Counted from the first letter of the stretch, positions 1 through 5,743 are shown. The stretch: 7,305 nt of DNA from Methanoregulaceae archaeon (GCA_013331215.1 DUGU01000020.1:5109-12413), one strand, 5' to 3'. Translations and numbers: made by a program. Notes: generated from the letters alone by a model not told the origin.

Positions 1-513
1 GCCCTTGTCCGGCCGGGCGTGGCCGCGGGCGAGCTCGGCGCCGCGATCCAGGCCGCGATCGAGGGCCGCGGCTACCGGCCCGTCGCGAACCTGACCGGCC
101 ACGGGCTCGAACGGTACGTGCAGCACGCCCGGCCGTCGATCCCGAACGTCGGCCACCCCGGTGGGGCCGTGCTGGCCGAGGGGCAGGTCGTCGCGATCGA
201 ACCGTTCGCCTCGACCGGCTCCGGGCTCGTCAGCGAGGCCGCGCGCGCCGAGATCTACGGCCAGGTCGCCACGCGGCCGATCCGACTGCCCGCAGCCCGG
301 CAGGCGTTCGAGCTCGTGCGCGAACGGCAGGGGATGCCGTTCTCGCGCCGCTGGCTCGACATGCCCAAGCGGGAGATCGCGCTCGCGACCCTCGTGCGGC
401 AGGGCGTCTTCCGGACCTACCCCGTGCTCCACGATCTCCCCGGGTCATTCGTGGCCCAGGCCGAGCACACGCTCGTAGTCGTCGAGGACGGCTGCGTGGT
501 CACCACCGCATGA
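1..513 (+). CDS. map: Methionine aminopeptidase, archaeal type II, C-terminal part (5' end outside window)
   Basis: This cytoplasmic metalloenzyme removes the initiator methionine from nascent proteins. The reading frame is open from base 1 and stops with TGA at 511-513, so the window holds about 170 C-terminal residues of a protein that is normally near 300; the first two metal-ligand aspartates lie upstream. Three of the five family metal ligands are visible: the His of the NLTGHG motif (codon 100-102), the Glu of AIEPFA (codon 199-201) and the Glu of QAEHT (codon 463-465). The block HARPSIPN after GHGLERY and the ending close to AEHTLVVVEDG are typical of archaeal and eukaryotic type II enzymes, not bacterial type I. 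The GTG at 19 is an internal valine codon, not the start. No terminator is evident in the 48 bases before the next gene. Identification is secure from motifs and their order. Confidence 0.95.
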   Translation, partial: ALVRPGVAAGELGAAIQAAIEGRGYRPVANLTGHGLERYVQHARPSIPNVGHPGGAVLAEGQVVAIEPFASTGSGLVSEAARAEIYGQVATRPIRLPAARQAFELVRERQGMPFSRRWLDMPKREIALATLVRQGVFRTYPVLHDLPGSFVAQAEHTLVVVEDGCVVTTA

Positions 514-520
514 CGGATAC

Positions 521-530
521 GCTTATTGAT
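521..530 (+). promoter_or_regulatory. Candidate TATA element upstream of the AAA ATPase gene
   Basis: The stretch GCTTATTGAT is an AT-rich island in the 48-base gap after methionine aminopeptidase. Archaeal transcription usually starts about 25 bases downstream of the TATA centre, which would be near base 550. That leaves a leader of about 10 bases before the ATG at 562. This argues against the earlier TTG at 526 and ATG at 535, which would lie in or before the transcription start. The match to an archaeal TATA box is imperfect and no clear BRE is visible. Confidence 0.4.
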
Positions 531-561
531 CTCCATGCCCGATAGATCTGGTTACACAGCC

Positions 562-1890
562 ATGTCCGCCGACACAGCAGCCACTGCAGTTACCGCCCCC
601 GCGCGGACCGTTGAGGCAGCCGACGATGCCGTGCTCCGGCTGGTCGAGGTGGTCCTGACCGCCGAGGTCTACAACCAGCACCCGAACCTCGACCTGAACG
701 ACCTCCCCCCCCACTGCCGCGAGGTCTTCGGCGTGGCCGGCGCGACCGAGGCGAAAAGGCCGGTGGCGGTCTCGGAGGCGATGATCAAGAAGGCGCTCGG
801 TATCCCGGACGCGGCCGAGCGGCTCAAGAAGAACCCGTTCGTCGGCTACGAGGAGTTCGGCCAGCGCCTCCGCGTGACCGCGCTCCCCGAGGCCGCCCGC
901 TGGTTCGCACGCCGGGGCGGGGCATATCTGATCCGCGAGAACCCGACCCTCGCCTGGTACTACGAACGGAACGAGCCCATCGAGGGGATCAGCTACGCCG
1001 ATGCGCGCCTGCGGAACCCGAAGTACGAGGAGACCAAGGCGTACCTCGACCGCAGGGTCTCGGCCCTCCTCGCCGAGGACGAGCGTATGCGCTCGGCCCT
1101 CGACCTCTGTATCATCTCGGCGCCCGAGGAGATCCGGAAACGGGTCGAGGACCTCGTTCTGACCCCGGAGCAGCTGGAGGCGATCGAGAAGGTCAAGATC
1201 GCGCTCGCGAACCTCGCCTACCTGCGCGCCCACGACATTGCCGAGATCGGCAAGTTTCTCTTCGTCGGCCCGCCCGGCACGGGCAAGACCTCGCTCGCGC
1301 TCGCGATGTCGCACGTGCTCGGCATGCCGATCATCGAGGTCCGGCTCTCGATGATCACGAGCCAGTATCTCGGCGAGACCTCCAAGAATATCGATCGGGT
1401 CTTCGAGTTCGCCCACCGGCTCGCCCCGGCGATCCTCTTCGTCGACGAGTTCGACTTCGTGGCCAAGAGCCGGGTCTCGGACGACCACGGCGCGATGAAG
1501 CGGGCCGTGAACGCGCTCCTGAAGAACATCGACCAGGTCAGCCTGATCCGGTCGAGCGTGGTGCTGATCGGCGCCACCAACCACCCCCGCCTGCTCGACG
1601 AGGCGGCCTGGCGCCGCTTCGACGAGGTGGTCGAGTTCGCCCTGCCGGACCGGCAGATGCGGCTCGATATCCTCCGCAAGGTGACGGCCGGGCTCGACAC
1701 TGCGGCCGACCTCGACCGGCTCGCGGACGAGACCGATGCGTTCTCGGGCGCCGACCTCCGCATGATCGTCAAGGAGGGGGTTCTCACCGCCCTGATGGAG
1801 GGTCGGACCCGGGTCCTGCAGTCCGACATCGAGAAGGGCGTCAATATGGTGCTTAAGCGGAACGTCATCAAGGACCGGTCCTGGGTGTAG
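562..1890 (+). CDS. AAA-family ATPase with unrecognised N-terminal domain
   Basis: This is a 442-residue protein with one AAA module in its C-terminal half, likely a hexameric ATP-driven remodelling or unfolding machine. Visible motifs are Walker A GPPGTGKT (236-243), a pore-loop-like QYLGET (268-273, aromatic-hydrophobic-Gly), Walker B ILFVDE (291-296), sensor 1 Asn340 in GATN, arginine-finger candidates Arg351 and Arg352, and the sensor 2 region FSGADLR (394-400). This order matches the classical AAA clade that includes Cdc48, PAN and Vps4. Residues 1-200 are mostly helical-looking and match no domain I recognise, so the substrate is unknown. The start at 562 is favoured by the upstream TATA-like element; ATG 535 and TTG 526 are in-frame alternatives and no start has a convincing Shine-Dalgarno. 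The gene stops one base before the next start, so co-translation with the hydrolase is likely. The ATPase call is firm; the cellular role is not known. Confidence 0.9.
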   Translation: MSADTAATAVTAPARTVEAADDAVLRLVEVVLTAEVYNQHPNLDLNDLPPHCREVFGVAGATEAKRPVAVSEAMIKKALGIPDAAERLKKNPFVGYEEFGQRLRVTALPEAARWFARRGGAYLIRENPTLAWYYERNEPIEGISYADARLRNPKYEETKAYLDRRVSALLAEDERMRSALDLCIISAPEEIRKRVEDLVLTPEQLEAIEKVKIALANLAYLRAHDIAEIGKFLFVGPPGTGKTSLALAMSHVLGMPIIEVRLSMITSQYLGETSKNIDRVFEFAHRLAPAILFVDEFDFVAKSRVSDDHGAMKRAVNALLKNIDQVSLIRSSVVLIGATNHPRLLDEAAWRRFDEVVEFALPDRQMRLDILRKVTAGLDTAADLDRLADETDAFSGADLRMIVKEGVLTALMEGRTRVLQSDIEKGVNMVLKRNVIKDRSWV

Positions 1891-1891
1891 G

Positions 1892-2662
1892 ATGGAGGTC
1901 CGGCTCCTCGGCACGGGCGACGCGGTCGGGACGCCGAAGATCGGGTGCGCCTGCCCCCAGTGCCGCACGGCCCGGGAGACCGGCCGCGAGCGCCTCCGGA
2001 CCTCGCTCCTGCTGACGATCGGCGGCCGGCGGCTCCTGGTCGACACCGGCCCCGACCTCCGGCGCCAGCTCCTCGACGCCTGCTCTCCTCCGATCGACGC
2101 GGTGGTCTGGACCCACGGCCACTACGACCACTTCATGGGTTTCGGGGAGTTCTACCGGGTCCAGGAGCCGCCGCCGGTCCACGCAGCACCCGAGGTCCTC
2201 GAGTACTGCGCGCGGATCTTCTCGTTCCTCTCCTTTCCGCAGTGCGCCCACGTACCGCTGGAGCCGTTCGATCTCTGCGGCGCGCAGGTCACGCTCGTCC
2301 CGGTGAACCACCCGCCGCAGCCGACGTACGGCCTCCGCATCGAGGCCGACGGCGCCGTGCTCGCGTTCACGGCCGACACGCGGGCCGACATCCCCGCGGC
2401 GTCGTTCGAGCTCCTCCGCGGCGCCGACCTCCTTCTCATCGATGCGATCGCGCCGCCGGCATACCGCATCCACAAGCACATGACCTACGACCAGGCGCTC
2501 GCGCTCGCGGCCCGTCTCGAGCCGAAGGCGTTCCGCTGTGTCCACCTCGCCCATCTGGTGCCGTGGGATCTGCCCCATCTCGGGCGGGACGGCGAGACCT
2601 TCGTCCTCGGCGACCATGCGCCCGCTCCGTCCCCGCCTGCGCAGGGTCGGGTCCGCCTGTAG
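1892..2662 (+). CDS. PhnP-like metallo-beta-lactamase-fold hydrolase
   Basis: This 256-residue cytoplasmic hydrolase probably cleaves a phosphodiester or cyclic phosphate using two bound metal ions. The metal motif THGHYDH supplies His75, His77, Asp79 and His80. Further ligand candidates are His140 (NHPPQPTYG), Asp162 (FTADT) and His218 or His221 near the C-terminus. The N-terminal GCACPQC holds Cys19, Cys21 and Cys24 in the same CxCxxC spacing that forms a structural zinc site in E. coli PhnP, and LLVDTGPDLRRQL follows as in that family. PhnP opens cyclic ribose phosphates in the bacterial C-P lyase pathway; no C-P lyase genes are in view, so the archaeal substrate is open. The ATG lies one base after the ATPase stop, indicating translational coupling. 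RNase Z is a less likely alternative because the Cys cluster is PhnP-like and the long RNase Z exosite arm is absent. Confidence 0.85.
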   Translation: MEVRLLGTGDAVGTPKIGCACPQCRTARETGRERLRTSLLLTIGGRRLLVDTGPDLRRQLLDACSPPIDAVVWTHGHYDHFMGFGEFYRVQEPPPVHAAPEVLEYCARIFSFLSFPQCAHVPLEPFDLCGAQVTLVPVNHPPQPTYGLRIEADGAVLAFTADTRADIPAASFELLRGADLLLIDAIAPPAYRIHKHMTYDQALALAARLEPKAFRCVHLAHLVPWDLPHLGRDGETFVLGDHAPAPSPPAQGRVRL

Positions 2663-2670
2663 CCGTACCC

Positions 2671-2683
2671 ATACCATTAAACC
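2671..2683 (+). promoter_or_regulatory. Candidate TATA element upstream of rpoL
   Basis: The AT-rich ATACCATTAAA lies in the 45-base gap between the hydrolase stop and the rpoL ATG. The ATTAAA part is centred about 28-30 bases before the ATG at 2708, which fits a leaderless or nearly leaderless transcript. It suggests that rpoL can be transcribed independently of the upstream pair. The match to consensus is moderate. Confidence 0.45.
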
Positions 2684-2707
2684 CCCCGTCCGCCCAAAGC
2701 TGGAGAC

Positions 2708-2980
2708 ATGGATGTCAAGGTCCTCGAACTCGAGCCGGCCAAGGCGCGGCTCGTGATCGCGGGCGAGGGGCACACGTTCATGAACGCCCTCGTCGAGGAG
2801 ATGCTGCTCGACCCGGGCGTCGACGTGGCGAAGTACGTGATCAAGTTCCAGTTCGCCGACCCCGAACTGCTCGTCACGACTCGGGAGGGCCGGGCCCCCG
2901 TCGCGGCGATCCGCGACGCGTGCCGGCGGCTCGTCTCGTCCTGCGACGAACTCATCGCCGATCTCGAAACCTGGCAGTAA
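2708..2980 (+). CDS. rpoL: DNA-directed RNA polymerase subunit L (Rpo11)
   Basis: This 90-residue protein is the archaeal counterpart of eukaryotic Rpb11/AC19. It pairs with subunit D (the Rpb3 homologue) to form the alpha-like platform on which RNA polymerase assembles. The signature GEGHTFMNALVEEML (residues 19-33) is the conserved alpha-motif helix region of the family, followed by the strand segment VAKYVIKFQFADPELLVTT and a C-terminal amphipathic helix. The length is normal for archaeal Rpo11. A GGAG at 2702-2705 is too close to the ATG to act as an ordinary Shine-Dalgarno, so a leaderless mRNA from the upstream TATA-like element is more likely. The gene is followed immediately by a T-run and converges on the minus-strand unit with only 7 bases between stop codons. 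Identification is secure. Confidence 0.95.
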   Translation: MDVKVLELEPAKARLVIAGEGHTFMNALVEEMLLDPGVDVAKYVIKFQFADPELLVTTREGRAPVAAIRDACRRLVSSCDELIADLETWQ

Positions 2981-2993
2981 CTCTTTTTTAGAG
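2981..2993 (+). terminator. T-run terminator after rpoL with small palindromic arms
   Basis: Directly after the rpoL stop the sequence reads CTCTTTTTTAGAG. It gives six consecutive T residues (2984-2989) on the sense strand, in a region otherwise very GC-rich. Archaeal RNA polymerase terminates at oligo-T stretches, so this is the likely rpoL terminator. CTCT and AGAG form 4-base inverted arms. On the minus strand the element overlaps the TAA stop of the small membrane protein gene. Confidence 0.6.
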
Positions 2994-3191
2994 GCTCCGC
3001 CCGCAGTGGAGAAGGAGCAGCACCACGAACGGTCCCCAGAGGAGTGTGTGGACAAGCTGGGCCGTCGCCTTGTCGAGGAGCCCGAGGGTCAGCGGCCCGA
3101 TGATCTCGTGGTGCGTGATCCCGAAACCGGTCAGGAGGAGCAGGGCCGAGACCGCGAGCAGGGCGAGCGCGAGCACTCGACGCGGCGTCAT
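2988..3191 (-). CDS. Small two-helix membrane protein, putative minimal b-type cytochrome (DUF4405-like)
   Basis: This 67-residue protein has two predicted membrane helices, residues 6-25 (leucine/alanine-rich) and 46-62, joined by a loop containing His27-His28. In the second helix His48 and His62 are 14 residues apart, which is the spacing that places two haem ligands on one helix in cytochrome b. The pattern H-x4-G-x8-H in this helix resembles the short DUF4405-type membrane domain as I remember it. Arg4 and Arg5 before helix 1 predict the N-terminus inside, so His48 would lie near the outer face and His62 near the inner face. The start was chosen because its ATG overlaps the TGA of the molybdopterin enzyme gene by 4 bases (ATGA), implying coupled translation; an upstream extension would read through that gene in another frame. 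It probably passes electrons between the membrane and the molybdenum enzyme. Haem binding is inference. Confidence 0.7.
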   Translation of the reverse strand: MTPRRVLALALLAVSALLLLTGFGITHHEIIGPLTLGLLDKATAQLVHTLLWGPFVVLLLLHCGRSL

Positions 3192-3859
3192 GGCCCGAAG
3201 AACGACCGGTTGATGTCGCCGTCGTTCGTGTACCCGCGGCTCTCCCAGTAGCCACGGTACTTCGAGTCCGTCGAGGCCTCGATCCCCGTCACCCACCGGC
3301 ACCACTTATATCCCCACCGGTCCTCGGCCACGAGGATGAAGGGGTACCCGAGCGACCGTGGCAGGGTCAGGTTGTTGACGCGGTAGGCGAGCAGGAGCCG
3401 GCGGTCGCGGACCACGGAGAGCGGCAGCGAGGTCGTGTAGCCGTCGAGCGCGGAGAAGACGACGGTCGTCGCGTCTGGAGAGACATTCGAGGCCTCGAGC
3501 AGGTCGATCACGGCCACGCCCTCGAAGAGGGAGGTCTCGTCCCAGCCCTCGACGCAGCTGAGGGTGACGACCCGGCCCTCGTGCGAAAAGCCGCCGAGCA
3601 CCTGGCCGTAGGTGTAGTTCAGGGGCCGGGCGACGGCCCCGCCGACAGCGAGCCTGAACGCAGCGATGTCGACCGAGGGCGGGCCGTGGATGGAGTTCTC
3701 GCGATAGGCCGAGACCGAGTCGAGGGGGGTGCCGTTCGCCTCCCTGAGCTCGCCGGAGAGCTCGGCCGGCGGCGGCGAGAGGTGGACGTGGACGTCCCAT
3801 GCCCAGACTCCGGCGACCACGAGCGCCGCGATGATGAGCAGGGGCGGGAGGCGGTCCAT
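3188..3859 (-). CDS. Membrane-anchored molybdopterin-dependent oxidoreductase (sulfite oxidase/MsrP family)
   Basis: This 223-residue protein carries a sulfite-oxidase-type molybdopterin domain. Residues 5-21 form one hydrophobic segment preceded by MDR, so the catalytic domain probably lies outside, tethered to the membrane. Cys102 in TLSCVEGW is the expected molybdenum ligand. Further family landmarks are SALDGYTTSLPL (136-147), GYPFILVAEDRWGYKWCRWV (171-190) and the near-terminal GYWESRGY (203-210). The family includes sulfite oxidase, the soluble core of YedY/MsrP (methionine sulfoxide reductase) and nitrate reductase; the substrate cannot be read from sequence. No twin-arginine motif precedes the anchor, which is unusual for an exported molybdenum enzyme. 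The ATG at 3859 has GAGAGG a few bases upstream; an in-frame ATG at 3898 would add 13 hydrophilic residues. The gene overlaps the small putative cytochrome gene by 4 bases, suggesting a two-subunit complex analogous to MsrPQ. Confidence 0.88.
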   Translation of the reverse strand: MDRLPPLLIIAALVVAGVWAWDVHVHLSPPPAELSGELREANGTPLDSVSAYRENSIHGPPSVDIAAFRLAVGGAVARPLNYTYGQVLGGFSHEGRVVTLSCVEGWDETSLFEGVAVIDLLEASNVSPDATTVVFSALDGYTTSLPLSVVRDRRLLLAYRVNNLTLPRSLGYPFILVAEDRWGYKWCRWVTGIEASTDSKYRGYWESRGYTNDGDINRSFFGP

Positions 3860-3895
3860 GGGCCTCTCTCGTCCGCCTTCCTCATCAGGGTTTCG

Positions 3896-3910
3896 CATGC
3901 TTGAATGCCT
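3896..3910. promoter_or_regulatory. Candidate promoter region between divergent oxidoreductase and methyltransferase genes
   Basis: The 72-base gap between the two divergent starts is mostly GC-rich apart from the stretch GCATGCTTGAATGCC. Read on the plus strand its TTGAAT part is about 27-30 bases before the methyltransferase ATG at 3932. Read on the minus strand it sits about 45 bases before the oxidoreductase ATG at 3859, which would leave a leader of roughly 20 bases including the GAGAGG. Neither orientation gives a good TATA match, so this is a weak call. Confidence 0.25.
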
Positions 3911-3931
3911 TGCCGCGCCCACACTCCTGCG

Positions 3932-4915
3932 ATGGCGATGGTGGACCCGGTCCGGAGCGGCGAGAGCCTCTTCGTCAACGGCGACTGCGTCGAGGGCGTC
4001 CGCCGATTCCTCAGCGACGGCTCGGTCGACCTGGTCGTGACCGATCCCCCGTACGGGATCGACGGCGGCCGGCTCGACCGCCACTACAACCGGGACGAGT
4101 CGCACGTGGTCGACGGGTACGTCGAGGTTCCGGGGACAGAGTATGCAGCCTTCTCCCGGGCCTGGGTGGCCGAGGCCGCGCGGGTGCTCCGCCCCGGCGG
4201 CGCCCTCTTCGTCGTCTCGGGGTACACGCACCTCTACGAGATCCTCGGTGCGCTCCGCGCGGCGCCGCTCGTCGAAGTCAACCACATCGTCTGGAAGTAC
4301 CCCTTCGGAGTCTGGACCTCGCGAAAGTTCGTATCGAGCCACTACCACGTCCTCTACTGGGCAAAGCCCGGAGGCACGCGGACGTTCAATCTCGAGGCCC
4401 GGTACGGCCTCGCCGAGCGGAGTGCGGGCGCCGGCTCGCTCAACTACAGGGACCGGGAGGACGTCTGGGCCATCGGGCGGGAGTACAAGCCGGGCAGGGC
4501 GAAGAACCGGAACGAGCTGCCCCTGGCGCTCCTCGAGAAGATCGTCCAGTATACCTCGAACGAGGGCGACCTGGTCTGCGACCTCTTTCTCGGCGGTGGC
4601 TCGACCGCGCGGGCCGCGATCGGGCTGAACCGCCGCTTCGCCGGGTTCGAGGTCTCGGACGCGATCTTCGCAGCCCGCGTCCCGGAGCTGGCCGCGCTCG
4701 TCCCGGGGGAGCGACTCGCGGCGCTTCGCTGCCCGGTCGTCGCGCCCGTCCCGAACCGGGGACGGCCCTGGACTGCGGAGGAGGAGCGCGCTCTCCACGA
4801 CGCCTACGCGCAGTACCGCCGGGACGGGCTCGGCAAGGGCGAGGCGGTCGCCCTTCTCTGCGACGAGTTCGGGCGCGGGCGCTTCGCGGTCGAGAAGCGA
4901 CTGAAACCGCGCTAG
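3932..4915 (+). CDS. Beta-class site-specific DNA methyltransferase (N4-cytosine or N6-adenine) with Myb-like C-terminal tail
   Basis: This 327-residue enzyme transfers a methyl group from S-adenosylmethionine to an exocyclic amino group in DNA. The catalytic DPPY (38-41) comes before the cofactor-binding DLFLGGGST (217-225), so the motif order is that of the beta class, with the presumed target-recognition region between them (about 45-190). PLALLEKIVQYTSNEGD (197-213) is the usual segment before the cofactor motif. Residues about 277-327 form an added tail, starting RGRPWTAEEERAL and ending FGRGRFAVEKRL, which resembles a Myb/SANT or homeodomain-like helical DNA-binding unit. No restriction endonuclease gene is adjacent, so it appears solitary. 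ATGs at 3905 and 3938 are in-frame alternatives; 3932 was chosen for distance from the weak TATA-like element, and no start has a Shine-Dalgarno. It converges on the PAS gene with 11 bases between stops. The recognition sequence cannot be read from the protein. Confidence 0.88.
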   Translation: MAMVDPVRSGESLFVNGDCVEGVRRFLSDGSVDLVVTDPPYGIDGGRLDRHYNRDESHVVDGYVEVPGTEYAAFSRAWVAEAARVLRPGGALFVVSGYTHLYEILGALRAAPLVEVNHIVWKYPFGVWTSRKFVSSHYHVLYWAKPGGTRTFNLEARYGLAERSAGAGSLNYRDREDVWAIGREYKPGRAKNRNELPLALLEKIVQYTSNEGDLVCDLFLGGGSTARAAIGLNRRFAGFEVSDAIFAARVPELAALVPGERLAALRCPVVAPVPNRGRPWTAEEERALHDAYAQYRRDGLGKGEAVALLCDEFGRGRFAVEKRLKPR

Positions 4916-4926
4916 GGGAGGGTCAA

Positions 4927-5646
4927 CTATCTCGCCGACGGTCGCCGCACCGCCGGCCGGAGGACGATCTGGACTGCCGGAGCCCCGTCCCACACGATCT
5001 CGCCGAAGGTAGCGTCCGCGCAGAGGGGGCTGCCGTCGAGACGGGTCATCCTGACCGCGGAGATGTGCATCCGCGCCCCCTCCATCGTCTGCCTCACCCG
5101 GTCGTGCAGGCTCTCCCGCTCCTCCGGGTCGATCAGGTCATCAATCTCACGGCCGACGAGTGCGTGGGCGCGGTCGGCGGCGAACATCTGCTCGCCCGCC
5201 GGGTTCGCATAGAGGATTCGCTCTGCGGTCGAGACGAGGATCGAGTCCGGCGACGACTCGGCGAGGCGGCGATGGTGCTCTTCGCTGACCCAGAGCCGAT
5301 CGAAGGTCCGCGCCGCATTCCAGATGAAGATGGCCGAGACGACCAGCATCCCCGTGAAGAAGAGCCGGTTCAGGAGGGCGTACAGCAGCGAGACGTCGCG
5401 GTACGAGAGGACGGACGTGGCGCCGATCAGGGCGATGAAGACGGCCGTTGCGGCGAACGGTGCCGCGCTCCACCGGACATAGAACGTGAGATAGAGGGGG
5501 ATGAAGTAGAGGATCCAGACGGTCAGGCCGAGCGGGGTGATCAGGTCGAGGTAAAAGACGAGGGCGGTCGTGACGACGATGAGGCTGACCACCCCGAGCG
5601 TACGCTCCTCCCACCGGATTGGCCCGATGGAGGTGTTCGCGTCCAT
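4927..5646 (-). CDS. Four-helix membrane protein with a single cytoplasmic PAS domain
   Basis: This 239-residue protein begins with four likely membrane helices (roughly 17-34, 41-57, 62-81 and 88-110), including the segment LTVWILYFIPLYLTFY common in membrane sensor proteins of methanogens. A PAS domain follows (about 125-231), starting HRRLAESSPDSILV and containing ILYANPAGEQMF and the later strands up to APAVQIVLRP. PAS domains sense ligands, redox state or light and usually feed an output module. Here the protein ends directly after the PAS fold: no histidine kinase, GGDEF or other output domain is present. The ATG at 5646 is chosen over an upstream GTG because a TATA-like TTAAATAT lies 26 bases before it, fitting a leaderless mRNA. 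Its neighbours do not reveal a pathway. It could be a partner-dependent sensor or a truncated sensor kinase; the clean stop followed by the convergent methyltransferase leaves no room for a remnant kinase. Confidence 0.82.
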   Translation of the reverse strand: MDANTSIGPIRWEERTLGVVSLIVVTTALVFYLDLITPLGLTVWILYFIPLYLTFYVRWSAAPFAATAVFIALIGATSVLSYRDVSLLYALLNRLFFTGMLVVSAIFIWNAARTFDRLWVSEEHHRRLAESSPDSILVSTAERILYANPAGEQMFAADRAHALVGREIDDLIDPEERESLHDRVRQTMEGARMHISAVRMTRLDGSPLCADATFGEIVWDGAPAVQIVLRPAVRRPSAR

Positions 5647-5668
5647 GTAAAGTCCATCATCTTCATGG

Positions 5669-5676
5669 ATATTTAA
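5669..5676 (-). promoter_or_regulatory. TATA box of the membrane PAS protein gene
   Basis: Read on the minus strand the element is TTAAATAT, the best TATA-box match in the window. Its centre is about 26 bases upstream of the ATG at 5646, so transcription should begin at or next to the start codon, giving a leaderless mRNA. This also selects ATG 5646 over the GTG at 5679, which lies upstream of the element. Confidence 0.65.
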
Positions 5677-5727
5677 CACGTTGCAGGCTGCACCGGGCCG
5701 AACTCCGTTCCTCGTAGTTCCGGGATC

Positions 5728-5743
5728 GCCCCGGATGCGGGGC
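5728..5743. other. GC-rich hairpin in the 117-base gap between cofD and the PAS gene
   Basis: GCCCCG (5728-5733) and CGGGGC (5738-5743) form a perfect 6-base stem with a GATG loop. An overlapping alternative stem pairs GGCCC (5741-5745) with GGGCC (5750-5754). The element lies just downstream of the cofD stop on the minus strand, but no T-run follows it, so it is a poor archaeal terminator. With this base composition, such hairpins arise easily by chance. The rest of the gap holds the PAS promoter and nothing else I can identify. Confidence 0.25.

Noticed and set aside
705..712. Run of eight C residues near the start of the AAA ATPase gene as a phase-variation or frameshift site
   Set aside because: The frame is intact through it (Leu-Pro-Pro-His) and the downstream domain is complete; eight C residues are not surprising in this composition.
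1879..1890. C-terminal Arg-Ser-Trp-Val of the ATPase as a proteasome-docking HbYX motif
   Set aside because: HbYX needs a hydrophobic residue then Tyr before the last residue; here Ser precedes Trp, so the match is too poor to claim proteasome docking.
523..2046. A 507-codon open frame on the minus strand opposite the AAA ATPase
   Set aside because: It is antisense to a gene with clear motifs, its translation is rich in Arg, Gly, Glu and Val without recognisable domains, and long antisense frames are expected in very GC-rich DNA.
562..4915. A defence island built from the ATPase, hydrolase and methyltransferase
   Set aside because: The methyltransferase is separated from the other two by rpoL and an opposite-strand oxidoreductase unit, and no nuclease or other effector is present.
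3860..4993. Upstream extension of the oxidoreductase frame to 601 codons
   Set aside because: The extension lies antisense to the whole methyltransferase gene, has low-complexity composition, and would bury the membrane anchor in the middle of the protein.
3901..5676. A 591-codon plus-strand open frame crossing the methyltransferase and PAS genes
   Set aside because: It is out of frame with the methyltransferase and antisense to the PAS gene; its Arg/Pro/Gly-rich translation shows no domain.
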